Assembly (NCBI GenBank): GCA_025210455.1 | Contig: JAOARQ010000024.1 | Location: 1-64,000 of the forward strand | Direction of reading: 5' to 3' | Source of the DNA: Pelagimonas sp. | GTDB taxonomy: Bacteria; Pseudomonadota; Alphaproteobacteria; Rhodobacterales; Rhodobacteraceae | DNA: 64,000 bases | Part shown: positions 1 to 11,152 of the stretch, piece by piece | Numbering within the stretch: the first letter of the stretch is position 1 | How the letters are laid out: each line of letters begins with the position of its first letter | Notes under the pieces: model-generated | Seen by the model: the letters and a program-made list of their open reading frames with translations, nothing else | What the model was told of the DNA's origin: nothing | Databases searched by the model: none | Translations under genes and position numbers: made by a program

Positions 1-1
1 A

Positions 2-376
2 TCGATTTCCTACATCAACAATTCGACCTCTTCGATCCACCCGATCGTATCGAAAATCGAGATCCGCAAAGAAGGCAAGATTGGCCGGGTGTATTACCCT
101 GCCGCTTTCATGAACAACGAAAATCTCGAATATTATCGCGATGCCTATGAGATCGGGCCAGAGGCGCTGATTGATACCTATGCGGCCGCCACGGAACATG
201 TGGATCAGGGCCTGTCACTGACGCTATTCTTCCCCGCCGAAGCCACAACGCGCGATATCAACCGCGCGCAGATTTACGCGTGGAAGAAAGGCATCAAAAC
301 CATCTATTACGTGCGTCTGCGCCAAGAGGCCCTTGAGGGCACCGAGGTTCAGGGCTGCGTATCCTGTACACTGTAA
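2..376 (+). CDS. nrdE: Class Ib ribonucleoside-diphosphate reductase alpha subunit, C-terminal part (cut by window edge)
   Basis: The frame is open from base 2 and codes the last 124 residues of the large subunit that reduces ribonucleotides to deoxyribonucleotides. Near the start it has the [15 protein letters not shown] stretch seen in NrdE-type proteins. The tail ends in CVSCTL, a CxxC pair of the kind used as shuttle cysteines and re-reduced by NrdH glutaredoxin. The start codon lies outside the window, as would any nrdH or nrdI. The next gene is the matching beta subunit, which supports class Ib rather than class Ia. Confidence 0.93.
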   Translation, partial: SISYINNSTSSIHPIVSKIEIRKEGKIGRVYYPAAFMNNENLEYYRDAYEIGPEALIDTYAAATEHVDQGLSLTLFFPAEATTRDINRAQIYAWKKGIKTIYYVRLRQEALEGTEVQGCVSCTL

Positions 377-388
377 AATAGGGCAAGG

Positions 389-420
389 GGGGGCTGCCCC
401 CGGCCGCCAAGGCGGCCCCC
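389..420 (+). other. GC-rich hairpin between nrdE and nrdF
   Basis: The arms at 389-398 and 411-420 pair as a 10-bp stem with one G-U pair. An alternative compact palindrome lies at 402-417. No uridine run follows (the next bases are aaaagttt), so this is more likely an RNA-stability or partial attenuation element within the nrd operon than a full terminator. The role is inferred from position only. Confidence 0.45.
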
Positions 421-475
421 AAAAGTTTATTTGGCAAGATAAAGCAGCTTGGCGCATCGAGCTGATGAGAGGTAG

Positions 476-1458
<983 letters not shown>

Positions 1459-1459
<1 letters not shown>

Positions 1460-1845
1460 TGTCGAAAGATACGCTGGCCATTGTCAAGGAATGGCACGAG
1501 GCCTTTGATGTGCCGGTTATCGACACCCCCACCCTGCCCGCCGAGCGCATCCAGATGCGCCTGGCGATCCTCGAAGAGGAAGTTTCAGAACTGCGCGAGG
1601 CCGCAGAGGCTGGCGATATGGTTGAGGTGCTCGATGCGCTGTGTGACATCCAATATGTGCTGGATGGGACATTTCTGGAATTCGGCCTGCACCCGGTAAA
1701 ATCAGACGCCATGGCCGAGGTGCATGCCTCGAATATGTCCAAGCTGGGCGCAGATGGGAAACCTGTCCTGCGTGAGGATGGCAAAGTTCTGAAAGGGCCA
1801 GCCTTTCGGCGGCCAGATCTGGCACAGTTCCTGCCTCAGGAATAA
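1459..1845 (+). CDS. MazG-like nucleoside triphosphate pyrophosphohydrolase
   Basis: A 128-residue all-alpha NTP pyrophosphatase-type protein. Residues 26-60 carry the helical pattern RLAILEEEVSELREAAEAGD followed by EVLDALCDIQYVLDG, matching the EExxE and ExxD metal sites of the MazG/HisE-like superfamily. Such enzymes cleave NTPs or dNTPs to the monophosphate and pyrophosphate. Coupling to nrdF through a TGATG overlap suggests a role in trimming or cleaning the dNTP pool made by the reductase. The exact nucleotide is unknown. Confidence in the fold is high; in the substrate, low. Confidence 0.8.
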
Positions 1846-1853
1846 ACATCTCT

Positions 1854-1896
1854 CAAAACCGGCAGATTGGCGCGCACGCATGATCTGCCGGTTTTG
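1854..1896. terminator. Bidirectional rho-independent terminator
   Basis: A perfect 14-bp inverted repeat (arms 1854-1867 and 1883-1896, core AAAACCGGCAGAT) lies between the convergent nrd operon and gbcB. Runs of T or A border the arms on each side, so it can end transcription in both directions. Confidence 0.8.
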
Positions 1897-1906
1897 CTTT
1901 TGGATC

Positions 1907-4506
<2,600 letters not shown>

Positions 4507-4680
4507 TTACACTGGCAGAGTATCTGCGGTGCAGCATTTCTATGAATTATGAGCGACACATTTTGTAAAAAAAGCGCTGTCGGGCAGAATTTTCTTACAC
4601 ACACACGGAAAAATCTGACCGATGTCCTGCACAAAATCGTTGACGCAAAATTGCGTCTCTGCCAATCAGCGGATCAGTCC

Positions 4681-4846
4681 GGTTCCGTGGCCCGCCACGG
4701 AGGCAATAGGGAATGTAGTGCGGCGCCCCTGCGCCAAGTCTGCAACTGCCCCCGCAACTGTAAGCGGCGAGCAAGGCTGAACATGCCACTGGGATATCCC
4801 GGGAAGGCCAGCCAGATGCTGTGACCCGCAAGTCAGGAGACCTGCC
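4681..4846 (+). promoter_or_regulatory. Cobalamin riboswitch upstream of the cobalt transporter operon
   Basis: The plus strand shows CTGCCCCCGCAACTGTAAG, then GCCACTGGGATATCCCGGG, AAGGC, and the closing CGCAAGTCAGGAGACCTGCC. These are the core, B12 box and 3' closing strand of a cobalamin riboswitch. It ends about 150 bases before the first transporter gene. Cobalamin binding is expected to shut the operon off. Confidence 0.94.
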
Positions 4847-4995
4847 GGATCTGCACCCTTGGGAAGGGGTGTTCAAACAACCGGCGACGGGGTGATCGCC
4901 AGAGACACGCGCCAGAATTCGGCTGTGTTTTTGCACCCTGCTGCCTTTTCGAAAATTTGTGCCGGGGATGGCACGATATGACGAGGACATTGAAG

Positions 4996-5784
4996 ATGAA
5001 AAAGCTGCTTTGCGCGGCCGCAACCGCAGCCCTGACCCTGCCCGTGATGGCTCAGGCGCATTTCCTGCTGGAATACACCGAAAACACCATGATTGAACGT
5101 CCGGGCGATGTTCCGGTGAAACTGATCTTCTGGCACCCGCACGAAGCGGGCCATGTAATGACCCTGGAAAAGCCGGAAGAGTTCTTTGTGATCCATAACG
5201 GTGAAAAAACCGATCTGATGGATACCCTGGAAGAAACCACCTTTGACGGCCCGGACAACAGCGCCAAAGCCTTTAAGGGCAGCGTTCCGGTAAAACGTTC
5301 GGGCGATTATGTGGTCGTGACCGTGCCTGCGCCTTACTATGAAGAATCGGAAGATATCTACATTCAGCAGATCACCAAGACCTATCTGAACCGCAACGAA
5401 CTGCCCACCGATTGGGATCAGCCGCAGGGTCTGGCCACCGAAATTCTGCCGCTGAACAAGCCCTACAATGTGATCGCGGGTTCGACCTTTACCGGGCGCG
5501 TTCTGTCCGAAGGCAAACCAGTGGCTGGCGCTGAGATCGAAATCGAATACATGGCGTCGGAACCGGATCTGAACGGCACTGGTGCCGCTGCGGCCACCGT
5601 TTCCCCCCTGCCCGGTGGGGCCATCGTCGCCATTTCGGACGACAACGGCTATTTCACCTTTGGTGTGCCAAAAGCAGGCTACTGGGGTTTTGCCGCGTTG
5701 GGTTCAGGCCCCGCAACAGAACATGAAGGCAAAGAGCTGAGCCAGGACGCCGTGATCTGGATCCGCGCCTGGGATCTGCAATAA
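4996..5784 (+). CDS. DUF4198 periplasmic component of ECF cobalt/nickel transporter (NikK-like)
   Basis: A 262-residue exported protein. It begins with a signal peptide (MKKLLCAAATAALTLPVMAQ then AHF, giving an N-terminal Ala-His after cleavage). It continues with a DUF4198-like beta-sandwich and a C-terminal carboxypeptidase-regulatory-like segment (about 155-235). In known NikKMLQO systems this protein supports metal delivery to the M subunit. ATG 4996 is preferred over ATG 4979 because GAGGA lies at a suitable distance and the signal peptide then starts cleanly with MKK. First gene after the B12 riboswitch; three bases separate it from cbiM. Confidence 0.82.
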   Translation: MKKLLCAAATAALTLPVMAQAHFLLEYTENTMIERPGDVPVKLIFWHPHEAGHVMTLEKPEEFFVIHNGEKTDLMDTLEETTFDGPDNSAKAFKGSVPVKRSGDYVVVTVPAPYYEESEDIYIQQITKTYLNRNELPTDWDQPQGLATEILPLNKPYNVIAGSTFTGRVLSEGKPVAGAEIEIEYMASEPDLNGTGAAAATVSPLPGGAIVAISDDNGYFTFGVPKAGYWGFAALGSGPATEHEGKELSQDAVIWIRAWDLQ

Positions 5785-5787
5785 GCC

Positions 5788-6399
5788 ATGCATATCGTCG
5801 ACGGAGCGCTTTCTAATCCTGTTGTCATCGGTGGCGCCATCGCCACCGCTGGCGGGATTGCCATGGGTCTGAGATCGCTGGATCTGGATCGCATCCCCAC
5901 TGCCGGGGTGCTGTCGGCCAGCTTTTTTGTGGCTTCGCTGATCCATGTGCCCATCGGTCCGTCGTCGGTGCATCTGATACTCAATGGCATGGCCGGGCTT
6001 TTGCTTGGCTGGGCCGCCTTCCCCGCCCTGTTTGTGGGGCTTTTGCTGCAGGCCGCCTTTTTTGGATTTGGCGGACTGACCGTTCTGGGGATCAACGCTC
6101 TGAACATCGCTCTGCCTGCGGTTTTGGTGGGGCTGATCTTTCGCCGCCTGATCGCCTCTGGCAGCCCAATACACGGCGCGATCTGGGGCGGTGTTGGCGG
6201 GGCTTTTGCCATTGCCGCCACAACAGGCATGGTGGCCATCTCGCTGGCCCTGTCTGGCGATGAATTCCTGCCCGCCGCCAAACTGGTGTTCTTTGCCCAT
6301 ATTCCCGTCATGGCCATCGAAGCCGTCTTAACAGGGTTCGCCGTGTTGCTGGCGCGCAAGGTCAAACCTGAACTTTTCCGGAAAGGCACCGCATCATGA
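5788..6399 (+). CDS. cbiM: Cobalt ECF transporter substrate-specific membrane subunit
   Basis: A 203-residue integral membrane protein whose mature N-terminus is MHIVDG. In CbiM/NikM the N-terminal Met-His-Ile binds the metal ion inside the membrane core. Several hydrophobic segments follow, including the conserved region HVPIGPSSVHLILNG with histidines near residues 51 and 59. It forms the S component with the adjacent CbiL-like, CbiQ and CbiO proteins. Cobalt rather than nickel is inferred from control by a cobalamin riboswitch. The last four bases overlap the next start. Confidence 0.92.
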   Translation: MHIVDGALSNPVVIGGAIATAGGIAMGLRSLDLDRIPTAGVLSASFFVASLIHVPIGPSSVHLILNGMAGLLLGWAAFPALFVGLLLQAAFFGFGGLTVLGINALNIALPAVLVGLIFRRLIASGSPIHGAIWGGVGGAFAIAATTGMVAISLALSGDEFLPAAKLVFFAHIPVMAIEAVLTGFAVLLARKVKPELFRKGTAS

Positions 6400-6971
6400 A
6401 GCATATCGCGCTGATCACCGCCTTGATCCTCACGCCGCTTCCTGCGCTGGCCCACAAGGTCATCGCCGGCGTTTTCCCGGCCGGGGATGCCATCGAAGGC
6501 GAGCTGGGCTTTTCCAATGGCGATATGGCCACCGATCAGGAGGTCATCGTCTTTGGCCCAGACGGTGCTGAAATCGGCCGCACCAAGACCGACGCCGACG
6601 GTTTCTTCCTGTTTACCCCGACGCAGCCCATCGCCCATACTTTCCGCGCCGATATGGGGGCGGGCCATGTGGCGAATGTGACCATGCCCGCCGAAGAGGT
6701 GGCCGCGATCCTTGGTGTTACCGCGGTAACACCCCAGTCTGCTGCCGCTGCGCCCACCAATGCAGCACCCGCTACAGCCGCCTCTCTGTCCGACGAAGAA
6801 CGTCAGGCCATCGCCACAGCCGTGCGCGATGAACTGCGCCCGCTGCGCCGCGAAATCGCCGCCTACCGGGAAAAGAATGACCTGCAATCCATTCTGGGCG
6901 GTATCGGCTATATCATTGGCCTGTTCGGATTTGGCTTTTATCTGGCCGCGCGCCGCAAGATGGCCGCCTGA
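6396..6971 (+). CDS. Auxiliary membrane-anchored subunit of cobalt transporter (NikL/CbiL-like)
   Basis: A 191-residue protein with a signal peptide ending ALA-H, a small beta domain (about 20-100, with GAEIGRTKTDADGFFLF), an Ala-rich linker, a basic helical stretch and a C-terminal transmembrane helix (about 165-185). This architecture fits NikL/CbiL auxiliary subunits, which replace CbiN in NikKMLQO-type transporters. The mature N-terminus again begins near His. Its start overlaps cbiM (ATGA) and its stop overlaps cbiQ (TGATG). Confidence 0.8.
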   Translation: MKHIALITALILTPLPALAHKVIAGVFPAGDAIEGELGFSNGDMATDQEVIVFGPDGAEIGRTKTDADGFFLFTPTQPIAHTFRADMGAGHVANVTMPAEEVAAILGVTAVTPQSAAAAPTNAAPATAASLSDEERQAIATAVRDELRPLRREIAAYREKNDLQSILGGIGYIIGLFGFGFYLAARRKMAA

Positions 6972-7753
6972 TGGCACATATCCTTGAGCAACCAGCGAAA
7001 ACCCTGTCTGAACCAGGGTTGGCGGTCAGCCATGGCATGATCGGCCTGCTGGATCCAAGGATGCGTATCCTGATCACCTGCCTGTTTGCCATTGTCACAG
7101 TTGCGCTAACCACGATCCCGGCGATGATCGCCGCGCTTGCGGTGTCGGTCAGCCTGCTGATCCTATCCCGCCTGCCGATACGCCGCACATTGAAACGGAT
7201 GGCGATGATGGACAGTTTCATCATCTTCATGCTGGTGCTTTTGCCGTTTACCACCCCCGGCGACGCCATGTTCACCCTGTTTGGCTTTCCCGCCAGTTGG
7301 CAGGGCCTGTGGAAAGCCATCGAAATTGCGCTGACCGCCAATGCGGTCATTCTGACGCTCATGGTGCTGGTCGGCACGCTAGAACCTGTCACTCTGGGCC
7401 ATGCCCTGCACCGTTTGCGCTGCCCCGAAACGCTGGTGCATCTGCTGATGTTCACCATCCGCTATATTGATGTGCTGCGCGAAGAATACCTGCGTCTGCG
7501 GGCCGCCATGAAGATCCGAGGTTTTCGCCCCGGCACAAACTGGCACACCTATCGCAGCTTTGGCTATCTGGTGGGCATGATGCTAGTGCGGGCGATTGAA
7601 CGCTCTGAGCGGGTGCTGTCAGCGATGAAATGCCGGGGCTTTTCCGGTAAGCTGCTGCTGTTGCGCGAATTCACCTATGAACGTCGCGACTATCACTTTG
7701 CCGCGCTGATGGGTGCGCTATGCTTAGGCCTTGTTGTGATGGATCTGCTATGA
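6971..7753 (+). CDS. cbiQ: Energy-coupling factor transmembrane T component
   Basis: A 260-residue membrane protein with about five hydrophobic segments and the two cytoplasmic Ala-Arg-Gly-type coupling motifs of T components. These appear as AAMKIRGF near residue 178 and SAMKCRGF near 218. It links the ATPase CbiO to the substrate subunit CbiM. The gene overlaps its neighbours at both ends, consistent with one translation-coupled operon. Confidence 0.92.
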   Translation: MAHILEQPAKTLSEPGLAVSHGMIGLLDPRMRILITCLFAIVTVALTTIPAMIAALAVSVSLLILSRLPIRRTLKRMAMMDSFIIFMLVLLPFTTPGDAMFTLFGFPASWQGLWKAIEIALTANAVILTLMVLVGTLEPVTLGHALHRLRCPETLVHLLMFTIRYIDVLREEYLRLRAAMKIRGFRPGTNWHTYRSFGYLVGMMLVRAIERSERVLSAMKCRGFSGKLLLLREFTYERRDYHFAALMGALCLGLVVMDLL

Positions 7754-8409
7754 CGATACTGGCCCTTGAGGACATCCATTTTGCCTATCCCGGCTATGCG
7801 CCGATCCTGAAAGGGGCGACACTGCGCCTTGAACCGGGGCAGCGCCTGTCACTGACCGGATCGAATGGGGCCGGGAAATCCACCCTGCTGCGCATCGCGC
7901 TGGGGCTGCAAAAACCGGATAGCGGCAGCGTGCAGGCCTTTGGCACCGCCCGGCAGGCAGAAACCGATTTCCACGAGGTGCGCCGCCGTATTGGGCTGGT
8001 GTTTCAGGATCCCGACGATCAACTGTTCTGCCCCACCGTGGCCGAAGACATCGCCTTTGGTCCGCTCAATCTGGGCCACAGCCGCGACGCTGCGCTGGCC
8101 ACTGTTGACCGGGTGCTTGGCGATCTTGACCTGATGCATCTGCGCGATCGCATCACCCATAAGCTGTCAGGCGGTGAAAAGCGGCTGGTCACACTGGCCA
8201 CAGTGCTGGCGATGGAACCCGAAGCGCTGCTTTTGGACGAACCGACCAATGCGCTCGACACCAAAAACGAAGCCCGCCTGCTGGACATCCTACAGGCCCT
8301 GCCGCAGGCGATTTTGCTGGTCAGCCACTCCCCCAGTTTTCGCAACGCGCTGGCCCCGGATGCGCTGGATCTTCAGGATGGCAGGCTGGTCGCGGTTCAC
8401 CCGGCTTAG
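7750..8409 (+). CDS. cbiO: Energy-coupling factor ABC ATPase
   Basis: A 219-residue ABC ATPase with Walker A GSNGAGKST (37-45), Q-loop VFQDPDDQLF, signature LSGGEKR and Walker B LLLDEPTN. The Q-loop sequence is typical of ECF A components. It would power cobalt uptake with CbiQ and CbiM. ATG 7750 overlaps the cbiQ stop (ATGA). Its TAG stop lies inside the left arm of a palindromic repeat (8405-8438). Confidence 0.93.
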   Translation: MTILALEDIHFAYPGYAPILKGATLRLEPGQRLSLTGSNGAGKSTLLRIALGLQKPDSGSVQAFGTARQAETDFHEVRRRIGLVFQDPDDQLFCPTVAEDIAFGPLNLGHSRDAALATVDRVLGDLDLMHLRDRITHKLSGGEKRLVTLATVLAMEPEALLLDEPTNALDTKNEARLLDILQALPQAILLVSHSPSFRNALAPDALDLQDGRLVAVHPA

Positions 8410-8438
8410 GGTCAGGATGCATTCATCCTGCGCCTAAG
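8405..8438. repeat. Palindromic intergenic element, copy 1
   Basis: Arms 8405-8419 and 8424-8438 pair over 15 positions with two mismatches around a CATT loop. The left arm reads CTTAGGGTCAGGATG. The TAG of cbiO (8407-8409) and the minus-strand TAG of the regulator gene (8436-8434) both lie inside the arms. It is related to the hairpin at 28366-28395 and to the ends of the element at 31982-32252. Confidence 0.8.
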
Positions 8439-9378
8439 ACATCTTGCTGCGCTGCGCATGGGGCGTAACCCCAAAGGTCGCGCGATAGACCCGCGAAAAA
8501 TGGCCGGGGTTTTCAAACCCGCAGGCAAAGGCCACTTCGGTCACAGAGGACTCCGTCTGCAACAGCAGTTGCCGCGCCCGATCCAACCGCATTTCCATCA
8601 GGTATTTCTTAGGCGAGGCATTCAGATGCTTGCCAAACAGCCGTTCCAGCTGCCGCGTTGATATTCCGATGGTCTGCGCGATCTCAGACGGGGAACAGGG
8701 ATCTTCCAGAGAATTGCGCATAATTTCAACGGCGGTCGCCAGATGTTTGTTGCGAATGCCATTGCGTGATTGCAGTGAGACACGCTGTTCGGCAGTGGCA
8801 TCACGCACGGTATTGTACACCATCTGATCCGCCACAGCGATGGCCAGATCGGCCCCATGATTTTCTTCGATCAGATGCAGCATCAGATCCGCCGTGGCCG
8901 TCCCACCCGAGGCCGTCAGGAATTTTTCGTCGGCCACAAAAACGCTGCGGACAAGGTTCACTTCGGGAAAATGCTCCATGAAACCGTCATGGTATTCCCA
9001 GTGGATCGCGGCCTTGATCCCATCCAGAAACCCTGCTTCGGCCAGAACCCAGGCCCCGGAACACAGCGCACCAATCGGGGTGCCCTTCACCCGCTCGCGT
9101 CGCAGGGTGGCCAACAGCGGCCGGGTGATATGGCTGCGCATATTGATACCTGACAGCACAAACAGCCGATCACATTTGGGCAGGCTATCAAACCCGTTGC
9201 CTGTGAACACCTCAAGACCGTTGGAACAGGTCGCGCGCTCGCCGCTCTCGGACATCAGTGACCAGCTGTACAGCTTTTGACCGCTCACCAGATTCGCGAT
9301 TCGCAGCGGTTCCAGCGCGCAGGAAAAGGCCAGATGCGAAAACTCTTCGACCAGAATAAAACAAAAGTGCTGCGTCAT
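8434..9378 (-). CDS. GlxA-family transcriptional regulator (GbdR/CdhR-like)
   Basis: A 314-residue regulator with an N-terminal DJ-1/PfpI-like domain (about 1-180, with GALCSGAWVLAEAG at the nucleophile-elbow position) and a C-terminal AraC-type double helix-turn-helix (about 215-314, with IAQTIGISTRQLERLF and VAFACGFENPGHFSRVYR). Proteins of this build include GbdR and CdhR, activators of betaine, dimethylglycine and carnitine breakdown. That fits the surrounding genes, though the effector cannot be read here. ATG 9378 is chosen because AGGAGGGG lies just upstream; an in-frame ATG at 9423 lacks a site. Confidence 0.85.
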   Translation of the reverse strand: MTQHFCFILVEEFSHLAFSCALEPLRIANLVSGQKLYSWSLMSESGERATCSNGLEVFTGNGFDSLPKCDRLFVLSGINMRSHITRPLLATLRRERVKGTPIGALCSGAWVLAEAGFLDGIKAAIHWEYHDGFMEHFPEVNLVRSVFVADEKFLTASGGTATADLMLHLIEENHGADLAIAVADQMVYNTVRDATAEQRVSLQSRNGIRNKHLATAVEIMRNSLEDPCSPSEIAQTIGISTRQLERLFGKHLNASPKKYLMEMRLDRARQLLLQTESSVTEVAFACGFENPGHFSRVYRATFGVTPHAQRSKMS

Positions 9379-9459
9379 TTCCCCTCCTGATCGCCATTTT
9401 TCAAGAATCCGGACGCCTATCATGCGTCATCGGTCGTTTTTTATACAGTAGATTTTTTC

Positions 9460-9469
9460 TGTGTACACA
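9460..9469. promoter_or_regulatory. Candidate operator for the GntR regulator
   Basis: The perfect 10-bp palindrome TGTGTACACA lies in AT-rich DNA, 50 bases upstream of the gntR start and between two divergent regulator genes. GntR/FCD regulators commonly bind short T-G-T...A-C-A palindromes near their own promoters. Assignment to this regulator rests on position alone. Confidence 0.4.
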
Positions 9470-9518
9470 AACTTTATTATCTTGTAACACATTTTCGAAA
9501 ACCACGAAAGGCCCCGGC

Positions 9519-10229
9519 ATGAGCGACGCAGCACGTCGAAAGAAAGCGGATCTGGCAGAGCACCTGAAACGGGCGATCATGACGCTTGAGCTGCGGCCGG
9601 GTGCAGATATCGACGAGGTCGCCCTGTCGGAACATTTCAGCATTTCCCGCACGCCACTGCGCGAAGTGCTGCGGCAACTGGCGGGCGAAGGCTTTATCGA
9701 CCTACGGGAAAATCGCGGATCGCGGGTCAGTGAAATGTCGCACACCACGCTGCGCGATTTCTTTCTGGCCGCCCCGATGGTCTATGGCGCGATCCTGCAA
9801 CTGGCCGCCAAAAACGCGCGCCCCGATCAGGTGCAGGCGCTGAAAGCCGCGCAGGATGATTTCCGCAACGCCTTGCGCAGCGGCAGCGGATCGGAACGTG
9901 CCATGGCCAATATGCGCTTTCACGAGGTCACCGGCGAAATGGCAGACAACATCTATCTGCTGCCTTCATTCAGGCGCCTGCTGATTGATCATGCCCGCAT
10001 CGGCATGACGTTCTACCGACCTCAGGATACCTCGATGGCTGAAAACCTCTCAGAGGCCAGCCAGCAACATGATGCCATCATCGCCGCCATCGAAGCCGGG
10101 GATGATGTCAAGGCCGGGCAGCTGGCCATTGATCACTGGAATCTGTCACGCGACCAGATCGAACTGTTTGTAATGCCGGCGGGGCTGGATCTGCCTTTGG
10201 GCAGCCTGTCGCGCAAAACCCCTGCATGA
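9519..10229 (+). CDS. GntR-family (FCD domain) transcriptional regulator
   Basis: A 236-residue regulator with a winged helix-turn-helix (about 12-75, with LSEHFSISRTPLREVLRQLAGEG) and an all-helical FCD effector domain (about 85-220). The metal-type residues of FCD proteins may be represented by the histidines in MRFHEVTGE, LLIDHARIG and AIDHWNLS. It heads a four-gene plus-strand operon whose products resemble an aldolase-type lyase, an aldehyde dehydrogenase and an FAD amine oxidase. The likely ligand is a substrate or intermediate of that pathway. Confidence 0.88.
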   Translation: MSDAARRKKADLAEHLKRAIMTLELRPGADIDEVALSEHFSISRTPLREVLRQLAGEGFIDLRENRGSRVSEMSHTTLRDFFLAAPMVYGAILQLAAKNARPDQVQALKAAQDDFRNALRSGSGSERAMANMRFHEVTGEMADNIYLLPSFRRLLIDHARIGMTFYRPQDTSMAENLSEASQQHDAIIAAIEAGDDVKAGQLAIDHWNLSRDQIELFVMPAGLDLPLGSLSRKTPA

Positions 10230-10237
10230 GGATGCAC

Positions 10238-11149
10238 ATGACTCCGATATTCCGTTTTGAAGGGATCTACACCCCGGTGGTGACGCCCTATTTCGAAGAT
10301 GGCAGCCCCAATTGGGATGCTCTGGGCGATGTGATCGACTATCTGGTCGGCGCGGGCGTTCACGGGCTGATCTCAGGCGGGTCGACCGGCGAAAACTATG
10401 CCCAGACCGTCCAGGAACGCCTTGAACTGGCGCGTTTTACCCGCGAACGCAGCCAGTTGCCGCTGGTGGTGGGCACTGGTGCAATGCTGACATCAGATTC
10501 CATCGCGCTGGCCGAGGGCGCCGCAAAGCTGGGGGCTGACGCCATTTTGCTGGCCTCTCCCCCCTACTCTGTGCCCACCGATCGCGAAAACGCGCTGAAT
10601 GCGCTGGCCATCGACAAAGCCGCAGATCTGCCGGTGATGCTGTACAACTACCCGCACCGCACCGGCACCATGATGGGCGAAGAGTTCCTGGATCGTGTCT
10701 GCCGTTCGCGCAACTTCTGCGGCATCAAGGAAAGCTCGGGCGATATCAATCGCGTCCACCTGCTGGCGCGTGACTATCCCCACATTCAGCTGGGCTGTGG
10801 TATGGATGATCAGGCACTGGAATTCTTTGCCTGGGGCGCGCCTTTCTGGGTGTGCGGCGGATCCAACTTCCTGCCCGAAGAACATATCGCGCTGTACAAC
10901 GCCTGCGTTGTCGAAGGCAACTTTGACAAAGGCCGCCGCATCATGTCGGCCATGTTGCCGCTGATGCATGTGCTGGAACAGGGCGGCAAGTTCATCCAGA
11001 CCATCAAACATGGCGTCACCATGAACGGCTTTGACGCCGGCGCGATGCGCGCGCCTCTCAAGGGGCTGAACAAAGATGACAAACGCGCGCTGGAACAAGT
11101 CACCCGTGTGCTGAAACGCAAAATCGCTGACATCGTTGCAGAGGACTAA
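10238..11149 (+). CDS. DapA/N-acetylneuraminate lyase family aldolase or dehydratase
   Basis: A 303-residue class I aldolase-type TIM barrel. It shows the GGSTGE substrate-carboxylate loop, the tyrosine of LYNYPHRTG and the Schiff-base lysine in GIKESSGD. Family members act on 2-oxo acids and include HypD, the pyrroline-hydroxycarboxylate deaminase of hydroxyproline breakdown. That would fit the neighbouring aldehyde dehydrogenase and enolase genes, but KDG-type lyases are equally possible. ATG 10238 is chosen over 10226 and 10232 because GAGGA ends five bases before it. The site overlaps the gntR stop. Confidence 0.85.
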   Translation: MTPIFRFEGIYTPVVTPYFEDGSPNWDALGDVIDYLVGAGVHGLISGGSTGENYAQTVQERLELARFTRERSQLPLVVGTGAMLTSDSIALAEGAAKLGADAILLASPPYSVPTDRENALNALAIDKAADLPVMLYNYPHRTGTMMGEEFLDRVCRSRNFCGIKESSGDINRVHLLARDYPHIQLGCGMDDQALEFFAWGAPFWVCGGSNFLPEEHIALYNACVVEGNFDKGRRIMSAMLPLMHVLEQGGKFIQTIKHGVTMNGFDAGAMRAPLKGLNKDDKRALEQVTRVLKRKIADIVAED

Positions 11150-11152
11150 GAC

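Noticed and set aside
5679-6977. 432-codon antisense frame opposite the transporter genes
   Set aside because: It mirrors cbiM and the NikL-like gene; the composition is low-complexity Gly/Arg/Ser-rich and no domain is visible.
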